Assembly (NCBI GenBank): GCA_019925795.1
Contig: CM034303.1
Location: forward strand, 56,777,931 to 56,841,930
Reading direction: 5' to 3'
Length of the DNA stretch: 64,000 nucleotides
DNA from: Dendrobium chrysotoxum
Lineage: Eukaryota > Streptophyta > Magnoliopsida > Asparagales > Orchidaceae
The stretch's first letter is position 1, and each line of letters starts with the position of its first letter. Below, piece by piece: positions 43,114 through 54,741 of this stretch. A program made the translations under genes and the position numbers. Below the pieces are notes generated by a model that saw only the letters and a program-made list of their open reading frames with translations, searched no databases and was not told the origin of the DNA.

Positions 43114-46100
43114 ATGCCGCCTCGTAGGAACCCGCAATGACAAGTACGAGATGTGGTAATAGAAGATTTACAGAGGGAGATCCAACAGCTGCAACAGAGG
43201 TTGGCAAGATTCGAACAAAGGGAATCAGCGGACCTGCAGGATGATGAAGAAGACGTCAACCCGTTCCACCAAGATCCTCCTAGCGAAGATGATGGAGGGC
43301 GACATCTTCCTGGCCGCGCAAGAAACCTGCGGGATGATGGAGGAATCAAGTTAGACTTACTAGATTTTGATGGTAGGATGGATCCGGATGAGTTTTTAAA
43401 TTGGATGCATACATTGGAAAGAATAATCGATTTCAAGGAAATACCAGCTGATCAAATTGTCAAGCTCGTCGCCATCAAGTTAAAGAAAAGCGCATCCCTA
43501 TGGTGGGAAAATTTAAAACGGAATAGAAACCGAGAGGGGCGGAGTAAGATAACAACATGGGCCAAGATGAAAAAAGAACTTCAACGTAAGTATTTGCCTG
43601 AGAGATATCGTCAAGATTTGTTTCTAAAACTTCATCGCCTACAGCAAAACCAACTCACGGTTGAAGAATATATTGCGGAATTTGAGCAACTATCGCTTCA
43701 ATGTGATCTTGTGGAGTCGGAGGAAAATACGATTGCTTGTTTCTTCGAAGGGCTGACTACATCCATTGCTCACGACGTACAATTACAACCATATTGGACA
43801 TTACAAGATGTCTTTAATCTAGCTATTAAGTAGAGAAGCAACTTCGTCAGGATAAATGGATACGTGCTAAAACCCCGGTACAAGAAGAGGAAGGTGGACG
43901 AGGCAACTTCAAAAAGAAGACAACCGGAATAGGGCCATCAAGTCGTGAAACCCTCTGTCTCCCAAACAATGTGCAGAATGTGTCGGGCGCGAGTGGACTG
44001 CCACCCCGGAAATGCTTCAAGTGCCAAGAATTTGGCCACATTGCATATGGATGTCCAAATCAATGAGTTGTTACTTTGATGGAGGATCTTGAACCAGAAT
44101 CTGAAGAACTGGCTGAGCATGAGTTGGCTAATGCAACTCAAACACCACCCCAAGAAGCGACCATTATTACTGCATATGAAGGAAATTTATTGGTTCTACG
44201 TCGGCTGCTAAATTCTCAAAAAGGGGAAGCTTTTCAACGCCACAACATATTTCAGAGCAGATGCACTGTCAGTGGAAGGTTTTCCAAATGATCATTGACA
44301 GTGGAAGCTGTGAGAATGTAGTGTCTACTACCATGGTGGAGAAACTCAACCTGCCCACAGAAGATCATCCCAAGCCATACACCCTCCCATGGATTCAAAA
44401 GAAAAATGAGGTTCAAATAGCCAAACGTTGCCTTGTCAAATTTTGTATTGGGCCATTTGAAGAACAAGTGTGGTGTGACGTAGTGCCAATGGACGTTTGC
44501 CATCTCCTTTTGGAGCAACCTTGGCAATTTGACAAAAAAACTATTCATGACGGGGCAGTCAACACCTACTCTTTTAAGCATCAGGGAAAACAAATTATTT
44601 TGGTTCCACTCCAAGAAAGCAACCAATCCAACCATAGTCAGTACCTGTTCAAAAAATCTCTGTTCTTGGAGGCATTAAAAGAAGTTCAAACTGGTATTCT
44701 GCTCATGTTATTCGAAGCCAATGAACCTACTTCTAGTAATTCGGCGGCTGTGCAAGATATTCTAAATGACTACCAACAAATTTTGGCCAATGATATTCCT
44801 TCGGGTCTGCCACCAAAACGTGAAATTCAACATGCAATCGACTTTGTTCCCGGTCATTCCCAACCGCCCTGCATGTAGATTGAGACCAGACGAACAAATC
44901 GAGCTCAAACAGCAAGTGGAGGAGCTCCTAGCCAAAGGCTTTGTGCGTCCAAGCATTAGCCCCTGCGCTGTACCCTCTCTTTTGGCCTCAAAGAAGGATG
45001 GAACCTATAGAATGTGTATTGACAGTCGGGCTGTCAATAAAATCACAGTAAAATATAGATTTCCTATTCCTCGTATCGACGACCTCTTTGATCAGTTACA
45101 CGGTGTGGCTATTTGTTCCAAGATCGACCTACATAGCGGGTACCATTAAATACGGCTAAGACCCAGGGACGAATGGAAGACCGCCTTCAAGACGCATGAG
45201 GGGTTGTACGAGTGGATGGTCATGCCTTTTGGCCTCTCCAATGCACCGAGTACATTTATGCGATTGATGAATCATATCTTGCAGTCGTTTCTATACAAGT
45301 TTGTGATCGCCTATTTTGACGACATTCTCATATACAGTTACAATCTCACGGACCATCGCCAACATCTCCGACAAGTGTTGGACCTCCTTCAAGAGCAGCA
45401 ACTCTTTATGAATATGCAAAAGTGTCAATTTGCGGTTAGCAGAATCTCCTTCCTAGGCTATCAACTATCAGGCGCAGGATTGGAGGTTGATTTAGCCAAG
45501 GTGGATGTCATCCGCAGCTGGCCCGTTCCTCAATCTTTCACTGACATTCGTAGATTTTATGGATTGGCATCTTTTTATAGAAGGTTTATCCAAAATTTTA
45601 GTGGCATTGCCGCCCCCATGACCGAGATTCTACGCACAGATAGATTTGAATGGACTAAGGGTGCCCAAGCCAGCTTTGAATCACTAAAACAAGAGTTAAC
45701 TTCTACTCCTATATTAGCACTACCTGATTTCCACCAAGCTTTCGAGGTCGAGTGTGACGCTTCGAATGTGGGCATTGGAGCGGTGCTTACTCAGGGCGGA
45801 CATCCTATTGCTTATTTCAGCGAGAAGCTAAGTGAAGCTCGATGAAAATACTCCACATATGACAAGAAATTCTACGCCATAGTACGCGCTTTGCACCATT
45901 AGAGTCACTACTTGTTGGCTACTGAATTTGTGTTATTCTCCGACCACGAGGCTCTTCGCTTTCTTAATCACCAAAAGAAATTAAAAACAAGGCATGCAAC
46001 ATGGTCTGAATTCCTATCTGCATTTCATTTTATTCTCAAACATAAGGCTGGCCAGTGTAATCAAGTAGCGGACGCTCTCAGTCGACGCCAATTACTCCTA

Positions 46101-47350
46101 CAGATGTTACAAAAGAAGATTGTAGGCTTCGCACAGCTCAAAGAGCTGTATTCTTCAGATGTTGATTTCAAGGACATTTGGGTCAAGTGTCAGGATAGGC
46201 CTTCTAAATTCTTCCATATCAAGGATGGGTTTTTGTTTTATAACCAACGTTTGTGTATACCCCACTGCTCTACCCGGTTGGCTTTAATTTCCGAGTGTCA
46301 TGAAGGAAGCTTAGCTGGCCATTTTGGCGGGACAAAATCATGGCCTTGCTATCAGAAAATTTTATTGGCCTTCCCTCCCTAAGAACGTAGGAAGGTATGT
46401 ATAGAGCTGTAGTATTTGTAGGCGAGCTAAGACTATTGACACGAATGCTGGATTATATTTACCCCTTCCCATACCTCTTGCTCCTTGGGTGGACGTCAGT
46501 CTAGACTTTGTGGTTGGGTTGCCCCGCACCTTAAGGAGCAAAGACTCTATTATGGTAGTCGTGGACCGCTTCTCTAAAATGGCGCACTTCGTTCCTTGTA
46601 GCAAGACTTTAGACGCCACACATGTTGCTGATTTGTACTTCCGAGAAATAGTTCGACTTCATGGCATACCGAAAACCATCACTTCTGATCGATATGTAAA
46701 GTTCCTAAGTCCACTTTTGGAAGACACTTTGGGGAAAATTAGGAACCCATCTTCAATACAGCTCGGCAGCCCATCCTCAAACGGACGGACAAATGGAAAC
46801 CGTCAATCGCAGCCTAGGCAATTTATTGCGTTGCTTTGTGGGAAAAAATATCCGTCAATGGGACATGATACTAGCTCAAATTGAATTTGCATTCAATCGA
46901 TCAACCAATCAGTCCACCCGGCGAAGTCCCTTTGAGGTTGTATACGGGTACAATCCACTTACCACTCTTGATTTGGTTCCTATTATGCAACCTGTCTCTT
47001 TTAATACTGATGGCGAGCAACGAAGTTTGGAAATCCAGAAAATGCATGCCCAAATTCGAGACACCATTGCAAAGCACAATCTCAAATATCAGAAACAAGC
47101 CAATAAGTCTCGGAAAAAAGTTGAATTCAAAGAAGGGGATCTTGTGTGGATTCGATTAAGGAAAGAACGTTTAAATCCTGGAGCTTTTAGTAAGCTTAAA
47201 CCCAAAACAGATGGGCCTTTCAGAATCATTAAGAAGATTAATTACAATGCTTACCAAATAGATCTTCCCGGCGACTACAATATATTAGCCACCTTCAATG
47301 TCGCTGATTTATCTCCCACTATGAATCGGATTATTCGCTTACCCCGGTAG
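43114..47350 (+). pseudogene. gag-pol of the CRM-like element, broken
   Basis: The predicted start is ATG 43114 (MPPRRNPQ), stopped at once by TGA at 43138, with gag continuing to about 43833. A knuckle CFKCQEFGHIAYGC follows near 44010, then protease IIDSGSCENV (44.29 kb), RT with YFDDILIYS (45.31 kb), RNase H (VECDASNVGIG, 45.75 kb), an integrase finger (about 46.3 kb, frame broken), the DDE region (SLDFVVGLPR, then VDRFSKMAHF at 46.5 kb) and the pol end at 47350. Stops lie at 43138, after NLAIK (43831), near 45149, 45843 and 45901, with several frameshifts. The second catalytic Asp segment reads SDRYVKF and the conserved run after it is shifted. It is not functional. Confidence 0.87.
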
Positions 47351-47352
47351 AA

Positions 47353-47744
47353 TGACACCAGAGTGTCCGTCGCTATAGCTTACTCATATGGTTTCTATTT
47401 TTCATGTATAGCTTACTCTGTTGCCAGCCATCTTGTAGCTTATTTTCATTTTATTCTCTTTCCTGTACGTATAAATATGGGTCTTAGACAAGAAATAAAG
47501 AATAGAGTGTTATTCCGCCTACTATGTTCTCTCTCTTTTTCGAGGGTTCCTGTATCATGTCCGTTGCAGGTGGTGGTCTGTATCCTGCATTATAGCAGGT
47601 GGTGTTGTTTCTTGTAGTTTATCTATAGGTCTTTGAGCTCTAGCAGCGACTGGGAGTCATCTCCGGCGTGGAGCCTTCGCCGAAGAACAATAGTTGTTCT
47701 TCCGGAGGTCGTTCTTGCATTTCCCCTGCTCCAGAACGGTGTCA
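47353..47744 (+). repeat. 3' LTR of the CRM-like element
   Basis: A 392-bp LTR from TGACACCAGAGTG to ACGGTGTCA. It is 34 bp longer than the 5' LTR because of a segment near 47670-47710 containing the near-palindrome GAAGAACAATAGTTGTTCTTC. Confidence 0.9.
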
Positions 47745-47883
47745 GCGTGACCCCGTGATTTTTCTCTTTTCCAGGGTTCTACACGTAAAAAATCTTGTGT
47801 TTTCTTTTTGTGTGTTGGATATCCGTACAACGCTGAGATGTAGAATTCAAACTCTATTGCCGCGTATATTCTAGCCCGCAACA
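47745..47883 (+). repeat. Solo LTR, minisatellite-bearing family, copy 2, right part
   Basis: The end of the LTR interrupted at 42733. It shares ATATCCGTACAACGCTGAGA and GCGTATATTCTAGCCCGCAA with copy 1. The 5-bp duplication ATACT follows at 47884-47888 and matches 41889-41893. Confidence 0.88.
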
Positions 47884-48185
47884 ATACTATTAAATATGCA
47901 TTTTTCAATATAAATAATTAGACATACATTCACCAAAATATCTCTCATACGATTACACAAATAATTTTTTACAATCTTTATAGTAGAAAATGTTCGTTTG
48001 ACTATTGTTATTGCAAATGATAATATATAATTTATCATAATAAGAGTCAAGGGAGAGAGAAAGAGAGGTGTAGTCTGAATTTTCACACAGTAAAACCAAC
48101 CACTTCCAAAATTTGAATGAAAAACTTGAAAAAAGTTTACACATCTAAAGACAAAAAGTTAGAAACTAGACTCTTACACATATTG

Positions 48186-48767
48186 AGGGCTGTCAAATTG
48201 GATCACGGGTCGGGTTTGGGTTCAATCCGGAACTGACCCGACACAAATATAACCAACTTGAACCCGACTCATTTATTAAAATGGGCCACTTTCTCGGACC
48301 CAAATCTGACCCGCTTTGGAAGTCAATCAAACGTAAATCAGCGAGAAGCCATCAATCGGCATCAATCGGTCAACCCGCTTCGTAAGGAACGTCAATCAGT
48401 CGTGTTCACGACCGGAAGCCGCCAATCGGCGGGATGTCGACGTACGTCTTTAGTCTTCACCACCGTAAACCGCTAATTGGCGGGACGTCGGCGGTTGTGT
48501 TCACGACCGGAAGCCGCCAATTGGTGGGATGTCGTCGTACGTCTTCTGTCTTCACGGCCGGAAGGCAGAAGCTGCCAATCTCTCTAATCTTTCTTCCGGC
48601 CTACTGTTTTTGGGTTAAAAACGAGTTTTCGGGTTGACCCGAACCCGACCCAGAATTTGAAACAGCTCGAAAATCTGGACTCGAACCCGACCCGTTTTTA
48701 AAACAGGTTGATCCTAACCCAAAAAATTCGAATCAAATTTTCGGGTTGTGTCAATTTTTGACACCCT
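48186..48767. mobile_element. hAT-like MITE, 582 bp
   Basis: Starts AGGGCTGTCAAA and ends TTTTGACACCCT (complement AGGGTGTCAAAA), flanked by ACACATATTG at 48176-48185 and 48768-48777. Subterminal parts are full of GGGTCGGGTT / AACCCGACCC words in opposite orientations. The GC-rich centre holds an imperfect repeat of about 95 bp (GTGTTCACGACCGGAAGCCG at about 48400 and again about 48495). No transposase frame. Confidence 0.78.
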
Positions 48768-48777
48768 ACACATATTG

Positions 48778-50276
48778 CAAGATGAAAACTTTCAAAAGTC
48801 AAAAATCACAAAACTAGACTTTTGTTAAAGCGATTCAATTATTCACCTGTGAACATAACAGAAATGAGGGCTAAAGTTTTTTTTATTTTTTTGGGGGCAG
48901 ATTAAGGGATTCGAGCCTGGATGAGATCGGGAGGAATGTCTTCCATCAACCATCAGGCGGCTAATGTAACCATCAGGCGGCTAAAGTAACCACAGAGGAG
49001 ATGGGTTCTGTTGTGTCAAAATTTAGAAAAGTCTTCCTCTAATTTGACGGTCAGGAGGTAATAATATTATAGCTTTATAATATAAAATATTTTTTTAATA
49101 ATTATGTATATTATTAAATTTTAATCTTATTTAAAACTTCTGAAAAATCTTTCACTCTCATCAAATCTTGAAGTCTGCCATATTTTGAACGTGAGGTTAT
49201 CATAATTGTCTAAGAAAACTCAACAGAATAATGAGAGAGAGAAAAATATTCTAACAATAGGAGAATAATAATATGTCAAAATGATGCACCTTATCTTGAT
49301 TTATTGGTTGGTAGCTTAGACTATCAATTAAAAGGGCATGAGTTCAAAATTTATATATGTGATGTATATATTAATCTTTATTTAAGTCTAAAAAATAAAA
49401 ATTCCAAAATGATTCAATAATGATGGAGTAAATAAGACACGCCTCTTAAAGTCTTAAACAATTAATTGATACCAAAATAATTTCAAAAGATTTTGGACGA
49501 GTTATTTGGTTAGTAAAGTGGGTGTAAAATATTTCAAATGTAAGAATTTTAAAAATATTGGATTCGGTTGGATGAAAAAAGAATGCAAAGTAAAATAAAT
49601 GTACTGCAAACTATTTTAGTTCATTTTTTAAATAAATTAAATTCGCTCAATTTTGAGTGAGAACTCTTTACACTGCAAATAAACTCGCTTGAACGCTGCC
49701 ACCACCGGCCACCGACCTCCAACTCCTCCATTTGTCTCTAGCCAGAGCCACCTTTCGACCACCACCACCGGTTGGCACCACCTATTGGCCGCCATTGCCA
49801 TTAGTCATCACAGGCCACACAGCCACCGGTTGTCGGCCACTACCGTTATCGGCTGCCACCTACGACCACCGACACCGACCATCACCGTCGTCGGCCACCA
49901 TCACCGCCACCCATCGCCAACTGTTGCCACCTGCCGCCATCATTTTTGAACTTTACAATATTTTTTTTTTTTAAGTCAAACAAAAAAATATTGACTTACA
50001 TTTACTTTACACTGGTTTAAATAAATTGAAACAAAATACACAACATCCTCTTTTTTTTTTTTTTTTTTACCCAATCAAATAACCCCTTAAATTACATACT
50101 TAAGTTGAAATAGAATTTTATATGCCATTTTACATAGGCTTTTGCGAAAGGAGTATAATTCAGCAACCACCAATATACTGAATATTTTTGTTGGCTAAGA
50201 CAATGATTTCTATTCATACTTTGACCCCATTCGTAGAAGACAAGAACACAGGAGCAATGTCTACTGCGCGCCAACC
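48778..50276. other. Intergenic DNA with a possible MITE
   Basis: Mostly AT-rich. About 49495-50095 may be a MITE: GAGTTATTTGGTTAG at the left against GGGGTTATTTGATTGGG (complement) at the right, with a CCACC-rich centre at about 49695-49940 that opens spurious frames. Borders are not fixed. Confidence 0.4.
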
Positions 50277-51663
50277 TTACCTCATCACCAACACCGCCAA
50301 AGCCACGCACAAGAAGAAATCCGACCACATCCCCACCATCCAACGCCTGTCCTTCCACAGCCGCCACCGCCGCTTGACCTTCCCGTTACTCTCATCCGGA
50401 TTACTCGGCAGATTCTGCACAACCGGCTGCCCGCACGTGCTTCCGCCTCTTCCCGGCACGCACACATCCGCCGGAGGCGGTGCCGACGAAGCAATCCCTG
50501 GCACGGACCCACTTCCCGTTTCCGCCGGCGCCGGGCTCGGCGGCGTCACTTGCCCCGCGCCCCCCTCCGACTTGATCAGTCCGGCATCATAAATCGGCGT
50601 AAGATCGGTCTTAAAAAGTCCAAACGAACGCTCCGACGTCGGCCCGGGCTTCAAATCCTCATTGTAAAGCGCGAATATGTAAGTCTCCACTGGATCCATC
50701 ATTGCCTTCAGATGAGTTACCAAATTCCCATTATACGCCTTGGCGTTGTCCACTGTAGCTCCGGCCTCTCCTGCGTCCCCGTTGTACGGCCACCCTGTCT
50801 CCGCCACCACCACTTCAGTTCCGGCGAACCCGGCGGCCCCAAGCGCGGCCCGAACAGCCGCCACTTGGGCGTCGAACATGTTCGTGTAGGTGACCCCCGA
50901 GGCCGGGTCGGGTCGGCCCGAATTCGGCTGGAAGAGACAGAAAGCCAGGGTCTCAGCCCGTTGATCGCTCTGATAAGCGAAATATGGGTAAGGGTTCACC
51001 ATGAAAGGGGATTCGTTGTCGTGGAGGAATTGGAGGATGGATTTTAAGAAAGGGGCGAGATCGGAGTGAAACGCGCCGGAGGAGGGCGGATCAGATTGGG
51101 ACAGCACGGCCATGGAATGAACGGTGGAGATTTTGATCCCGGCGGGGATCGCGGATTTGAGATTCTGCATCGCAGGGAGGAGCTGGGAGGAGAGAGAGGA
51201 GTCGCCGGAGGTGAGGACTTCGTTGCCGACGGAGATGGTGGAGATGGAGGTGGCGGGAAGGAAAGGGAGGACGTTCGATGAGACCCAGGCGGCGGCGGCG
51301 GAGGGGTCGGTGGCCAGGGAGGGGATCTCACCGTTCGTGGTGCCGAGGATGAGAGAGATGTTGGTGCCGGCGAGGGATTTGATGATGGCGGGGTCGGCTC
51401 CGTAGAGACGCAGCTTAGAGATGGTGGTGGATTGGAGGAGGTGAGCGGTGGATTCCGGAGCGGGGAGGTTGTCGGCGAACTCGCCATAGTTTACTCCGAT
51501 GTAAGGCTGGGAACCTGAGGGATTAACTAAGTCTAAATATATCGATTATTGATCTTAATAATTAAAAAAAAAATGCTGGGGAAGGTGATGAAGACTTACT
51601 TGCTAAGGAGAAGGCGTGGAGGAATGCGGAGAGAATGAGAAAGAAATGAGGGAGCTTTCCCAT
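50277..51663 (-). CDS. Glucan endo-1,3-beta-glucosidase (GH17), GPI-anchored type
   Basis: Two exons on the - strand: 51600-51663 and 50277-51514 (intron 51515-51599, GT-AG), giving 433 residues. Hydrolyses internal beta-1,3-glucan (callose) in the wall or at plasmodesmata. A signal peptide (MGKLPHFFLILSAFLHAFSL) precedes the GH17 start IGVNYGEFADNLP (residues 27-39). The acid/base Glu is in SVGNEVL (E120) and the nucleophile in VVVAETGWPYNG (E260). LYNEDLKPGPTSERSFGLF is the conserved C-terminal core. The tail is Pro/Ser-rich, lacks an X8 carbohydrate-binding module, and ends in a hydrophobic run (FFLCVALAVLV), which fits GPI anchoring. Length is normal and no defect is seen. The start was chosen because it gives the signal peptide. 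The exact subfamily member cannot be told. Confidence 0.95.
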
Positions 51664-51701
51664 GGCGGCCGGCCAGAGTCAGGTACACTGACTGGCCAGA
51701 T

Positions 51702-51714
51702 GATTATTTATATA
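51702..51714 (-). promoter_or_regulatory. TATA box of the GH17 gene
   Basis: CTATATAAATAA on the - strand, about 40-50 bp upstream of the ATG at 51663, which implies a very short 5' leader. Confidence 0.6.
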
Positions 51715-53466
51715 GATTTAGTGTGACGTGGAGTTAACGGCGGGGAGTTTGTGAAGACGATTTTTTCAACGTTTTTTTCTTGGCTTTTACGGCTCAGTAA
51801 TACTCTTTTATATATTAGAATAACATATATTTATTTATCTGAGCAGCTAAAAGCCTAAAACTGTTAAAGCTGCGAAGAAGAAGAAACAAAGTAGAAAGTT
51901 TGAGGAGGAGAAGTACAGTGACGTGACTTTGAACGAACCTTTCGGTCGTTGCATTCTTTTTTTATTGTTTTCTCTTCCTTTTTCGGGGATTTTTTTTCTC
52001 TTTTTCTTTGCATTTCGCGCGTGTAAAATACCTCAAAGCCTTTCCCCTCTGTTCGTATGATTGCTGATTAAGTAATTGACCCGTTGACTGAAAGTTTTGA
52101 ACATTAACAACGTCATACACAAAAACCCTAAGCGATGCAAGAAGAATCAAAGTTTTGCAGGAAAATCTTATATAAAAAAAAAAGTCAAGCCCTGACTTAA
52201 GTGAAAATATTCTACTATTATCTATTATAAAATTTTTGGGGTATTTAGATCAATTAAGATAAATTCACACACACAACGTATACACAAAGATTTGAACACA
52301 AGACTTCTTAATTGGAAGCCTAAGCTCTCAACCAATAGATCAAAGTGAATTGTGTATCATCAATTATAAATCATACACTTTCTATGATTAGGAAAGGATA
52401 TTGTAAAATATAATAGACATGAATTGCATAAAACAGTTTCTATGATGGAGCTTCTGGCATAGGTGCTACCTTCAAATAATTATTTTTTGTATGTTTGGTT
52501 GATTTCCTTTGTGGAAATGACTAAGAAGTCTAGCATAAGTTTTGATTTTAACATCAAATGTTAGAGTTGGTGTTGATGGTATGCATCAAATTTATAAAGC
52601 GATGACATGCTTTGACGTTATTGGGATTGGCTAGCAAAAAAGATTGTAAATGTAGGTGTAATCGAACAACAACATTCCAAAGAACTTAGTCACATAACAT
52701 TGGTCGAGAGACCATAGTTGAGCTATGATGTCGAGAGATCATAGTCTTGCGATGGAAGCTAGAGGATTGTAGTTGAGCGATTGTGATCACATTCCCGTAT
52801 TCATATAATAATGATTAAAGGACCGTAGTCAAGTGATGATAATTGTCAGATGAAAGTGATTCGTTGGTGGTGGTATGACAGTGGAAATCAGACGTTGCTG
52901 GTTTCATTCATATAGAGATTTTCATGCCCTTGAGTTTCCTTAAATCTCAAACAAATGGTCTAATTCATACAGAAAGTAAATGTCTATTTATAATTTTTGA
53001 GAGTGACATAATTCATAAATATATCAAAAATTCATAGCACTACATTATATAACTCATATTAATTTTCTTAATAGTATATCATTCTTTTAATATTTAAGTG
53101 CTTTGAGCATTCTGATGAGAATTTGACTCTTAACAGAACACAATCGAGAAAAATGATTCATGTAGCCAATCCCACATAGTGGGATAAAGGCTTGTTGTAG
53201 TTATTGTATTTCTTCTTCTTCTTCTTGTAATGATTTCAAAATTAAGTGAGATTAGGCATGTTTGATTATTCTCATTTTGATCATCGATTTAATTATAAGC
53301 ATGCGAGATTAGGAGATCATTTAGTCATCTAACTAATATCCCAAAGTTTTGAATAATATTTCAACAGCTTGAACTATATTCATTCATATTTGGTTCTAAC
53401 CACTCGATCTCCCTGTTGATGGGCTCATCTCATCAAGATATTCGGTTTGACTTTATGTTTAAATGT
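51715..53466. other. GH17 promoter and intergenic DNA
   Basis: AT-rich. It contains a short degenerate RTE tail at about 53160-53228. Nothing else was recognised. Confidence 0.5.
53160..53228 (+). mobile_element. RTE LINE 3' tail, degenerate
   Basis: TGTAGCCAATCCCACATAGT and GGGATAAAGGCTTGTTGTAG, then a TTC/TTG-rich end. AATGATT flanks it at 53152-53158 and 53229-53235. Confidence 0.65.
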
Positions 53467-53471
53467 CTAGC

Positions 53472-53717
53472 TGATGCAGTGGATCGACAGGGAAAACGAA
53501 TCTGCTTGAATGTTTTCCCAATCCAGGGAATAAACACACAAATTACAAAGCTTAAGCTTCAAAATGAGAGATAAAATTCATTTCATCCCCTTCTCCTACT
53601 ACAATTCTTGTATATATAAGCATAAAAGGAATATTCTAGAAACTAGTGGTAACAAACCTAAAACAAACTAAGATAAACTAATCCTAAGGAAGACTATAAC
53701 TAAAATGCTCCGCATCA
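53472..53717 (-). repeat. 3' LTR of the second gene-capturing element
   Basis: TGATGCAGTGG to CCGCATCA. The open frame upstream runs into it and stops at 53668. Confidence 0.87.
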
Positions 53718-54741
53718 TTCTCCCCTTGTGTAAAAAGAGCTCGACTCCGTCGAGGCTCGTCATCAAGAGAAAGATTATGATCAATCCTCCTGGGTCGAAG
53801 ACTTTGCGTTTTGCAAGCTCAATCATTACTCGCATGAAGGTTTGATGCATGAGTGATTCTCTAAAAATTGAGCCATCATTTCCATCTCCAGCTAGGACTA
53901 CTATAGCATGAGCTTTAGAGACTGATACCTTCTTAAGATCTACAAGAATAAGAGGGCTTCCACTCCTGCATATAACAGATGTGCCTCTAAAGTCAAACTC
54001 CATCTTAGCAATATCAAGTTCCATTTCTTCTTTGTCCCGTTTAGCCATCACGACCACAATACCAGCGCCTAAATTCTCATTGACAATTTCCAGTTGATTC
54101 AATAAAGAGCCCAACTTGTCACTCCAACTAAGGATTAAAGTGTAATTTTTCTCTATCACTTCCCTTCTACCCTTCCTCAAAGAATCAAACTTCTCTGAGA
54201 TTGCTTCAAAAACTAGTCCAAGCATCATAGAAAATGTAGGCATTCCACCAAAAGTTATAGAAACAGACACTAGCTTGGGACCAGTGCCGAAAGATCCTGT
54301 AGTGACATTTCGTCGAACAGCTTGAGAGCATTGCACTGGATCAGCTTTGACAGTAGAATTCTGACCGGACCTTTGCACACGTGTAGTATAAACATCCTCA
54401 ATACGAATATTGTAGTTGTCATTTAACTCAGCCTCCCCATTTCCATGATCCATCAAATGCCGTTCAATTCGCTTGGCAGCTTCAACTGCTAATGCCTCAA
54501 GGGAATTAGTCTCACCATAGCCAAGCTTCTCTATGCAGATACCTTTGGGTGCAAAGTTTACTGAACTATTAAATGAAGCAGATTGTCCATCAAATGCCTC
54601 AAAGGCAACTCTGCGGTATTGAACGGAGCTAACATAAATGTTTGAGTTGCACACAACAAGAGCCATTCCAGTGTTTGGTTCAACGGTGACGATATCTGCT
54701 GAATATGGATTATATTTTATTTCCTTAAAAATTTTCTTCAT
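53668..54741 (-). pseudogene. Captured host-gene mosaic: CASTOR/DMI1-like channel fragment + unidentified fragment
   Basis: An uninterrupted 357-codon frame. Residues about 152-290 (nt 54288-53872) read like plant CASTOR/POLLUX (DMI1) nuclear-envelope ion channels just past the pore, entering the RCK/TrkA-N region: FGTGPKLVSVSITFGG, ISEKFDSLRKGR, ILSWSDKLGSLLNQL, KRDKEEMELDIAKMEFDF, TSVICRSGSPLIL, DLKKVSVSKA. The pore and transmembrane parts are absent. Residues about 12-150 (VEPNTGMALVVCNSNIYV, KGICIEKLGYGETNSLEAL, IRIEDVYTTRVQRSGQNS) look like normal coding sequence from another gene that I do not recognise. The end is the family block AKRKVFDPGG. It is a processed-looking patchwork, so not a functional channel. 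Confidence 0.75.

Larger units (their letters stand above)
42733..47744 (+). mobile_element. CRM-like Ty3/gypsy retrotransposon inside a solo LTR, TSD GCGTG
   Basis: A 5.0-kb element. LTRs are 42733-43090 (358 bp) and 47353-47744 (392 bp), with exact GCGTG duplications at 42728-42732 and 47745-47749. A TTGGTATCAGAGC priming site lies at 43093-43105. Gag (WWENLKRNRNREG), protease, RT, RNase H and integrase are in the usual order. The pol end (INYNAYQIDLPGDYN, ATFNVADLSP) lacks a chromodomain and resembles CRM-type chromoviruses; this assignment is inferred. LTR divergence is several percent by eye, so it is older than the elements at 3.6 and 24.7 kb. Confidence 0.88.

Noticed and set aside
49689..49974. 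Pro/Thr/His-rich open frames
   Set aside because: Simple CCACC-type repeats in the centre of a probable MITE.
50550..51487. Several open frames on both strands in the GH17 region
   Set aside because: GC-rich shadows of the GH17 exon; only the spliced - strand frame has signal peptide and catalytic motifs.
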